From Acidimicrobiia bacterium (GTDB taxonomy: Bacteria > Actinomycetota > Acidimicrobiia > Spongiisociales > UBA5794), in assembly GCA_030618675.1 (NCBI GenBank), contig JAUXCV010000046.1:1-9430 (forward strand): a stretch of DNA of 9,430 bases, given 5' to 3'. Under the pieces are notes generated by a model. The model did not search any database. It saw only the letters and a list, made by a program, of their open reading frames with translations, and was not told where the DNA came from. Both the position numbers and the translations under genes were made by a program. This document shows positions 7,157 through 9,430 of the stretch, piece by piece (the stretch's first letter is position 1; each line of letters opens with the position of its first letter).

Positions 7157-7414
7157 TCACTTCGCTCGTTTGAGGAAGATCCGCCAGAATCCGGGTTCCT
7201 CGACCGATCCCAGATAGTCGTGGCCCATCTTGGCTGCCCACCGGGGAAGGTCGCTGTTCGTGCTCACATCGGACGACAGGATCTCGATGACGCCACCTAC
7301 CGGCACGGCCGTGATCCCCCGCTTGGCCTCCAGGAGTGGACCAGGGCATGCCACGCCGCGGGCGTCGATCTTCTTGTCGGGAGTAAGTGTTGTGAGCTCT
7401 TCACTGGAAATCAT
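7157..7414 (-). CDS. tusA: TusA-family sulfur carrier protein
   Basis: An 85-aa TusA/SirA-fold protein. The hallmark DARGVACPGPLLEAKR (17-32) includes the conserved Cys23-Pro-x-Pro, whose cysteine carries a persulfide that is passed between sulfurtransferases. It is the only cysteine in the protein. GGVIEILSSD (40-49) is the usual second strand, and the remainder (RWAAKMGHDYLGS, then FWRIFLKR) follows the fold. ATG at 7414 has GAGGT about 10 nt upstream. It lies 33 nt after the dsrE-like gene and 2 nt before the mvhD-like gene, so it is part of the operon. In dissimilatory sulfur metabolism TusA commonly pairs with DsrE-type proteins and Hdr-like complexes; the tRNA-thiolation role of E. coli TusA is less likely in this setting. 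Confidence 0.93.
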   Translation of the reverse strand: MISSEELTTLTPDKKIDARGVACPGPLLEAKRGITAVPVGGVIEILSSDVSTNSDLPRWAAKMGHDYLGSVEEPGFWRIFLKRAK

Positions 7415-7447
7415 GGTCTGTCTTACCTCGCTTGTTCGGTCAACCCG

Positions 7448-7813
7448 TCAGAATGTGAGAACGACGTCCGCCTCTTCGGCTTCCGCCACGAACGTGGCGA
7501 CGCCACCGCACTCCACGCCATCGAGAAGATCTTCTTCTTGACACCCGACGACCGGGAACGCTGCGGAACATGCGATCATCTTGGCACCGGCCTCCATCAC
7601 CATGTCGATGAACTCAGGCAACGTCTTGGCTGCGCCCTCGAGCTTGATCTGTTCGGCTCCACCTTTGCGGATGATGTTGAGCCCGTCCATCGTGAAGAAG
7701 AGAACGAGTTCCATGTCCATCGCCAATGCGCCTGATCCCAACATGAAGGGGGGAAAGGCCCTCTGGGGGCTATCTGACCCACAGAACACCACCATCTTCG
7801 CCATCTTCGGCAT
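7448..7813 (-). CDS. DsrE/DsrF-like sulfurtransferase family protein
   Basis: A 121-aa cytoplasmic protein of the DsrE/F superfamily, small proteins that accept and donate sulfane sulfur through conserved cysteines. Seen: a first strand plus loop MVVFCGSDSPQRAFPPFML (7-25), a second segment MDMELVLFFTMDGL (32-45), PEFIDMVMEAGAKMIACSAAF (66-86), and a C-terminal GVECGGVATFVAEAEEADVVLTF (99-121). Cysteines are 11, 82, 91 and 102; Cys82, in the strand MIAC, is in the place of the active-site cysteine of the family. ATG at 7813 is supported by AAGGAG 6 nt upstream (7820-7825). It is the first gene of the operon, with tusA next, an arrangement also met beside Hdr-like sulfur gene clusters. The sulfur donor is not encoded here (no rhodanese or cysteine desulfurase is visible). 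Confidence 0.87.
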   Translation of the reverse strand: MPKMAKMVVFCGSDSPQRAFPPFMLGSGALAMDMELVLFFTMDGLNIIRKGGAEQIKLEGAAKTLPEFIDMVMEAGAKMIACSAAFPVVGCQEEDLLDGVECGGVATFVAEAEEADVVLTF

Positions 7814-7819
7814 GCCTAT

Positions 7820-7825
7820 CTCCTT
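7820..7825 (-). promoter_or_regulatory. Strong ribosome binding site of the dsrE-like gene
   Basis: AAGGAG on the minus strand, 6 nt before the ATG at 7813. It is the best Shine-Dalgarno match in the operon and settles the start of the first gene. Confidence 0.8.
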
Positions 7826-7837
7826 CTCGATAACCGA

Positions 7838-7859
7838 CCGTCAGCCCGCAGGCTCACGG
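7838..7859 (-). promoter_or_regulatory. Leader stem-loop just upstream of the dsrE ribosome site
   Basis: On the minus strand CCGT-G-AGCC-TGCG-GGCT-G-ACGG folds into two 4-bp stem segments separated by a G-G mismatch, with a 4-nt loop. It ends 12 nt before the Shine-Dalgarno. No U-tract follows, so it is not an obvious terminator; it could stabilise the message or modulate translation. It is not a riboswitch class I recognise. Confidence 0.4.
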
Positions 7860-7876
7860 CATCGCTGTGTCGCTTG

Positions 7877-7891
7877 GCAGCCCCTGGCTGC
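7877..7891 (-). promoter_or_regulatory. Second leader stem-loop
   Basis: Perfect 6-bp inverted repeat GCAGCC/GGCTGC with a 3-nt loop, in the presumed 5' leader of the operon. On the plus strand it is followed by a pyrimidine-rich TCTTCTTT, resembling a terminator, but no plus-strand gene precedes it. Confidence 0.35.
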
Positions 7892-7961
7892 TCTTCTTTG
7901 AGAGTGACCGTCACACCGATCTCTTCAATCGTCGTCCGGCGATTCCGTCGCTCTCTAGCGC

Positions 7962-7967
7962 AACATA
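7962..7967 (-). promoter_or_regulatory. Candidate -10 element for the dsrE-tusA-hdr operon
   Basis: TATGTT on the minus strand (within TATATGTT) fits the TAnnnT form of a sigma-70-type -10 box and lies in the most AT-rich patch of the intergenic region, about 150 nt before the dsrE start. The hexamer 17 nt upstream (TAGTCG) is a poor -35, which would fit an activated promoter. Low confidence. Confidence 0.3.
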
Positions 7968-7990
7968 TACCCATCGCTCACGGGCGACTA

Positions 7991-8004
7991 GAGGACAAGT
8001 CCTC
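7991..8004. promoter_or_regulatory. Perfect inverted repeat, possible operator
   Basis: GAGGAC-AA-GTCCTC: two 6-bp arms around a 2-nt centre, directly upstream of where the -35 of the candidate operon promoter would lie. The position and symmetry suit a dimeric regulator; the winged-helix protein of the operon is one possible candidate. Inferred only. Confidence 0.35.
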
Positions 8005-8076
8005 GCCTCGTGTCCGGCGGGTGTAAAGAAGGACTCCGGCGAGATCGCGGTCCGTGTGCTCGCGGGAAATGACCAA

Positions 8077-8100
8077 CCAGGTAGCTGGGTAGCTGAGTAG
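8077..8100 (-). repeat. Degenerate 8-bp tandem repeat, 3 copies, inverted relative to the 8121-8168 array
   Basis: On the minus strand CTACTCAG, CTACCCAG, CTACCTGG follow one another. The unit is nearly the same as the plus-strand unit CTACTCCG of the neighbouring array but points the other way, so the two arrays can pair. Confidence 0.6.
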
Positions 8101-8107
8101 TCGATTC

Positions 8108-8124
8108 AGCGGATGCTCTCCGCT
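8108..8124. repeat. Short hairpin between the two repeat arrays
   Basis: AGCGGA and TCCGCT form a 6-bp stem with a 5-nt loop (TGCTC). It lies at the turn of the larger inverted repeat and could be part of the acn 3' end structure, but has no U-tract. Confidence 0.4.
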
Positions 8125-8162
8125 ACTCCGCTACTCCGCTACTCCGCTACTCCGCTACTCCG

Positions 8163-8168
<6 letters not shown>
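8121..8168. repeat. Perfect 8-bp tandem repeat, six copies
   Basis: CGCTACTC is repeated six times without a mismatch. The last copy covers the end of the aconitase gene, whose final Glu codon and TAG stop are part of the unit read on the minus strand (GAGTAGCG). Likely a slippage-prone simple-sequence array. Confidence 0.95.

Positions 8169-9430
<1,262 letters not shown>

Larger units (their letters stand above)
7814..8162. other. Non-coding region between the aconitase gene and the dsrE-tusA-hdr operon
   Basis: 349 bp without a credible gene. From the aconitase end it holds a 6-copy 8-bp tandem repeat (8121-8168, running into the aconitase stop), a short hairpin (8108-8124), a related repeat in inverted orientation (8077-8100), a perfect inverted repeat (7991-8004), an AT-richer candidate -10 box (7962-7967) and two stem-loops (7877-7891, 7838-7859) ahead of the dsrE ribosome site. 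Both flanking genes are on the minus strand, so it must contain the end of the acn transcript and the promoter of the operon, unless the two are read through. A 77-codon open frame on the plus strand (7867-8100) has no ribosome site or recognisable family. Confidence 0.7.

Noticed and set aside
7867..8100. Possible small plus-strand gene (77 codons) in the intergenic region
   Set aside because: GTG start with no Shine-Dalgarno, no recognisable fold, and its end lies within the repeat region. It crosses the probable operon promoter.

Overview
The window is a GC-rich, gene-dense piece of bacterial chromosome. Codon use favours G/C third positions, and GTG starts and 4-20 nt gene overlaps are common. 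The AcnA-type aconitase and the general style suggest a high-GC Actinomycetota-like lineage. That is a tentative guess, because no rRNA or other taxonomic marker is present.

Layout: (1) 3-701, plus strand: the C-terminal part of a zinc membrane-dipeptidase (M19 family), cut by the left edge. (2) 719-7813, minus strand: one tightly packed eight-gene operon that fills most of the window. In transcription order it encodes a DsrE-family protein, TusA, an MvhD-family protein, a large HdrA with an embedded GltD/NfnB-type NAD(P)H oxidoreductase module, a second HdrA, a small winged-helix protein, HdrC and HdrB. (3) 7814-8162: a 349-bp non-coding stretch with the operon leader (candidate -10 box, a palindrome and two stem-loops) and, next to the aconitase stop, an 8-bp tandem repeat array facing a related array in inverted orientation. 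(4) 8163-9430, minus strand: the C-terminal part of aconitase, cut by the right edge.

How the genes fit together (inference from families and context): TusA and the DsrE-like protein are sulfur-relay proteins that carry persulfide on cysteine. HdrA/HdrC/HdrB are the flavin/iron-sulfur/CCG subunits of soluble heterodisulfide-reductase-like complexes, and MvhD proteins normally pass electrons into HdrA. No hydrogenase or FlxABC-like partner is visible. Instead the large HdrA carries its own GltD/NfnB-like module, so NAD(P)H is the natural candidate for the external electron carrier. The operon therefore looks like a cytoplasmic complex exchanging electrons between NAD(P)(H), possibly ferredoxin, and a protein-bound persulfide or disulfide. 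It has several unusual points: the position of the GltD insertion, HdrA domains shared out between two proteins, loss of all the cysteines of the first CCG motif in HdrB, and a changed cysteine set in the MvhD-like protein. No lipoate-binding protein (a usual partner in the sulfur-oxidising sHdr pathway) is present in the window.
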